A stretch of DNA of 7,886 nt. Origin: Candidatus Acidiferrales bacterium (GTDB lineage Bacteria; Acidobacteriota; Terriglobia; Acidiferrales; UBA7541). The notes beneath the pieces were generated by a model. The model made no database searches, was not told the DNA's origin, and saw only the letters and a list, made by a program, of their open reading frames with translations. Position numbers and translations under genes: made by a program. The DNA is taken from NCBI GenBank assembly GCA_955651735.1, contig CATPAM010000508.1, forward strand, positions 1 to 7,886, read 5' to 3'. Of the stretch, positions 6,253 to 7,886 are shown in pieces (positions within the stretch are counted from its first letter, which is position 1; every line of letters begins with the position of its first letter).

Positions 6253-7116
6253 TCAGGGAGTCGACGCGTGCGTCTCAAGAGCATTCAGGTTGGTGAGATC
6301 GACGCGTGTGGTCTGCCCCGCGCGGATGGTTACCAGCACGTCCCAACCGAGCCTTGTGTCGCCGGCGTTGGCATCCAAATTCAGCGTGCTGACCCAGTAC
6401 TCTCCGGGAGCGAGACTGGAAACCGAGGCGCGGCCGTCCAGATCAGTATCTGCTTTCGCGGCAAGATACTTCGTCTGCGCGAATTCCGGTGCCATGCGTA
6501 GTATGCGGTGCCTGTGGTCGGCTTGAATTTGCGACCACTGTTGCTGCGGATTCACGCCTACCAATTCCAATTCAATTCCGTTGACCGTGGACGGATTGTT
6601 CTGTATGAACTTCTTCAGCGCCACGTAGTATTCCTGCAGTTGCTTGTTGTAGCGATCCGGATGCGTCGTCTTGTCGGCGTCGGCATATCTCGGCTTGGGA
6701 ATTCCAGTTGTCACGCCGCCGCTATTGGAATGCTGATAGGCCAAAAGAAATTCGGGCACATGGATGATGTCGTCGGGCGTGACCAGGCGGTCCAACTCGG
6801 GCATGGTCAAATCGAGAATCTCGTGCGCTTTTAGCCACTCCTTCAGTTCGCTGGACACCTTTAGGCCTTCGATAAATGTCTCGCGCGGCGGAACTACGTT
6901 TTCCCCTTCCACTTCTTTCACGATTTCGGCGTAGCTCTTGGTCAGAACATAAAACGTGAACTGTCGCACCGGCTCCGGGCGCGCCGCCGTCGGCGTGATG
7001 CGCGCCGCAAAGTCAAGCGAGCCGGTAGCACTTTGCCCCCATGCACCGGGCGCCGCACAGACCGCCAAGCACAGCATCGCCAATGAAGTTACGACGGTTT
7101 TCCGCACCAACGCCAT
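6253..7116 (-). CDS. Secreted protein of unknown function with carboxypeptidase-regulatory-like C-terminal module
   Basis: I do not recognise a named family for this 287-aa protein. Residues 1-27 form a signal peptide: a basic start (MALVRK), a hydrophobic core (TVVTSLAMLCLAVCAA) and a probable cleavage after AWG, before Gln28. The mature part has a segment of mixed strand and helix character (RQFTFYVLTKSYAEIVKEVE, 51-70), a helical middle (QLQEYYVALKKFIQNNPS) and no membrane helix. Residues about 216-278 read like a small beta-sandwich of the carboxypeptidase regulatory/CNA-B kind: DTDLDGRASVSSLAPGEYWV followed by two more strands (GWDVLVTIRAG, TRVDLTNL). Such modules commonly occur in extracytoplasmic Acidobacteriota proteins, possibly in cell-envelope roles. 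The ATG at 7116 is well placed for the signal peptide, although no good ribosome-binding site is visible. The TerC-family gene follows after 18 bp. Confidence is high that it is a real secreted protein and low for any function. Confidence 0.8.
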   Translation of the reverse strand: MALVRKTVVTSLAMLCLAVCAAPGAWGQSATGSLDFAARITPTAARPEPVRQFTFYVLTKSYAEIVKEVEGENVVPPRETFIEGLKVSSELKEWLKAHEILDLTMPELDRLVTPDDIIHVPEFLLAYQHSNSGGVTTGIPKPRYADADKTTHPDRYNKQLQEYYVALKKFIQNNPSTVNGIELELVGVNPQQQWSQIQADHRHRILRMAPEFAQTKYLAAKADTDLDGRASVSSLAPGEYWVSTLNLDANAGDTRLGWDVLVTIRAGQTTRVDLTNLNALETHASTP

Positions 7117-7253
7117 CGTAGCAGAATGCTGGTAGCCATTGGGGAAGAAGGACGGCCGCGTTGCTCTACTCGTTTAGCGACGTGAGGCGAGCATTACGAG
7201 GATCGACGAAGCGCGAAAAGACCGCTGCACTCAGAATTGTACGGGGAAATCCG
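7117..7253. promoter_or_regulatory. Intergenic gap between the TonB-like and secreted-protein genes
   Basis: This 137-bp non-coding gap lies between two minus-strand genes. A TACAAT hexamer on the minus strand (7236-7241) could be a -10 element for the secreted-protein gene, giving a leader of about 110 nt, but I see no matching -35 hexamer at 16-18 bp. No convincing hairpin with a T-run follows the TonB-like gene, so read-through into the next genes is possible. Confidence 0.25.
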
Positions 7254-7886
7254 CTAGTACAGTCGGAACGTAACTTCGATGGGCACGATGGTCGGGACAA
7301 TCTTCCCATTCGGCCCCACGGCAGGTTTGAACTTCCAGCCCCTGACGGCTTCGATGGCTTTCTCTTCCAAGCCGAGACCCGGGCCTTTCACAACGGAGAT
7401 GTTGGTCGCGCGCCCATCGGTGGTGATCGTCACCTGCAACACCACCGTGCCTTGATACTTGGCTTTGCGCGCTTCGTCGGAATACTGCGGTATCGGGCAA
7501 TACAAACAAATCGGCACGCCGACACCGTTCACGCCCGCGCGAAACGCGCCGCCGCCGGTGCCGCCGCCCTCGCCAGGACCAAGGCCCCCGCCAGTGCCGC
7601 TGCCGATTCCGGTGCCGTTGCCGTGTCCAAGCGAATCAGAGTACGCGGAAGCCAGCGGGTCGCCGAATGTCGACATGTTCGGACTTGGAACTTTCAAGTC
7701 CGGCGGACCGAGCAACGACGGATCCATGGCCAGTTTCGGATTCAGATTCTGAATCTTCACCTGCGGCGGGATGGCGCCGAGCGGGGCGATGTTCGAGACG
7801 CCGGTGATGTTGATCGACTTCAAGCCGGGATCGCGCTTGGTTTGCCAAAAGAGCGTGGCGACCCACTCGGCACACGCTTCCTGCAC
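7254..7886 (-). CDS. TonB C-terminal-domain (energy-transducer-like) protein, 5' partial
   Basis: The frame stays open to the right edge, so the N-terminus, where a membrane anchor or other domains would be, is missing; 210 codons remain. In window numbering, residues about 20-85 are a Pro/Asn/Gln-rich periplasmic-type segment. Residues 87-121 are a glycine-rich linker, and residues about 130-210 are a TonB_C domain: QYSDEARKAKYQGTVVLQV (134-152), TTDGRATNISVVKGPGLG (155-172), KAIEAVRGWKFKPAVGPNG (176-194) and the terminal VPIEVTFRLY. TonB proteins carry proton-motive energy from ExbB/ExbD to outer-membrane receptors, but many Acidobacteriota TonB_C proteins have no demonstrated role in this. 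No ExbB, ExbD or receptor gene is in view. A CLYCP pair (Cys127, Cys130) directly precedes the domain. The family assignment is secure; an energy-transducing role is not. Confidence 0.88.
   Translation of the reverse strand: MQEACAEWVATLFWQTKRDPGLKSINITGVSNIAPLGAIPPQVKIQNLNPKLAMDPSLLGPPDLKVPSPNMSTFGDPLASAYSDSLGHGNGTGIGSGTGGGLGPGEGGGTGGGAFRAGVNGVGVPICLYCPIPQYSDEARKAKYQGTVVLQVTITTDGRATNISVVKGPGLGLEEKAIEAVRGWKFKPAVGPNGKIVPTIVPIEVTFRLY
7524..7628 (-). repeat. Glycine-rich low-complexity linker in the TonB-like protein
   Basis: About 35 codons are dominated by Gly with Thr, Ser and Asn (GHGNGTGIGSGTGGGLGPGE, then GGGTGGGAFRAG). It is a flexible spacer between the N-terminal region and the TonB_C domain. 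The complementary strand reads as a proline-rich open frame (7459-7752), which is an artefact of this composition. Confidence 0.65.

Noticed and set aside
5698..6501. Plus-strand open frame (267 codons) opposite TerC and the secreted protein
   Set aside because: It is antisense to two strongly supported genes; its translation is Gln/Arg/His-rich without motifs.
7459..7752. Plus-strand proline-rich open frame
   Set aside because: It is the reverse complement of the glycine-rich linker of the TonB-like protein, so its proline runs are a composition artefact.

Overview
The window (7,886 bp, visibly GC-rich, densely coded on both strands) looks like chromosomal DNA of an uncultured or poorly characterised Acidobacteriota member. 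That placement is an inference. It rests on a TonB-type protein with a glycine-rich linker and a Cys-Leu-Tyr-Cys-Pro lead-in to its C-terminal domain, a style I associate with that phylum, and on the gene mix: glycogen debranching enzyme, response-regulator flavoprotein, bacterial UBP zinc finger. No mobile element, CRISPR array, tRNA or rRNA is visible.

Layout from left to right. (1) Positions 2-1219 (+) hold the C-terminal catalytic part of a bacterial glycogen debranching enzyme, cut by the left edge. (2) Converging on it after 9 bp is a 187-aa protein on the minus strand (1229-1792). It resembles methylmalonyl-CoA epimerase (VOC fold) but seems to have lost metal-binding histidines. (3) A 92-bp divergent gap separates it from a plus-strand run of three closely spaced genes, 1885-5299. 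These are a response regulator fused to a glutaredoxin-like and a thioredoxin-reductase-like flavoprotein module, a soluble histidine kinase with a degenerate cyclic-nucleotide-binding-like sensor, and an 88-aa UBP-type zinc finger. (4) Converging on the zinc finger after 17 bp is a minus-strand series: a TerC/Alx-family membrane protein (5317-6234), a secreted protein of unknown function (6253-7116), and a TonB C-terminal-domain protein (7254-7886) whose start lies beyond the right edge.

The most interesting part is the three-gene run at 1885-5299. Spacing of 46 bp and 18 bp on one strand suggests one transcript. The kinase has an intact phospho-acceptor His and ATP-binding boxes, and the flavoprotein has an intact receiver domain. 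The simplest reading is a cognate two-component pair whose output is a flavin-dependent redox reaction rather than DNA binding, with the zinc finger as a third component. The flavoprotein keeps both nucleotide-binding motifs but lacks the CxxC of thioredoxin reductase, and its glutaredoxin-like segment lacks cysteines too. Database labels such as thioredoxin-disulfide reductase would therefore mislead. The architecture itself is probably a recurrent one; its physiological role is, to my knowledge, not established.
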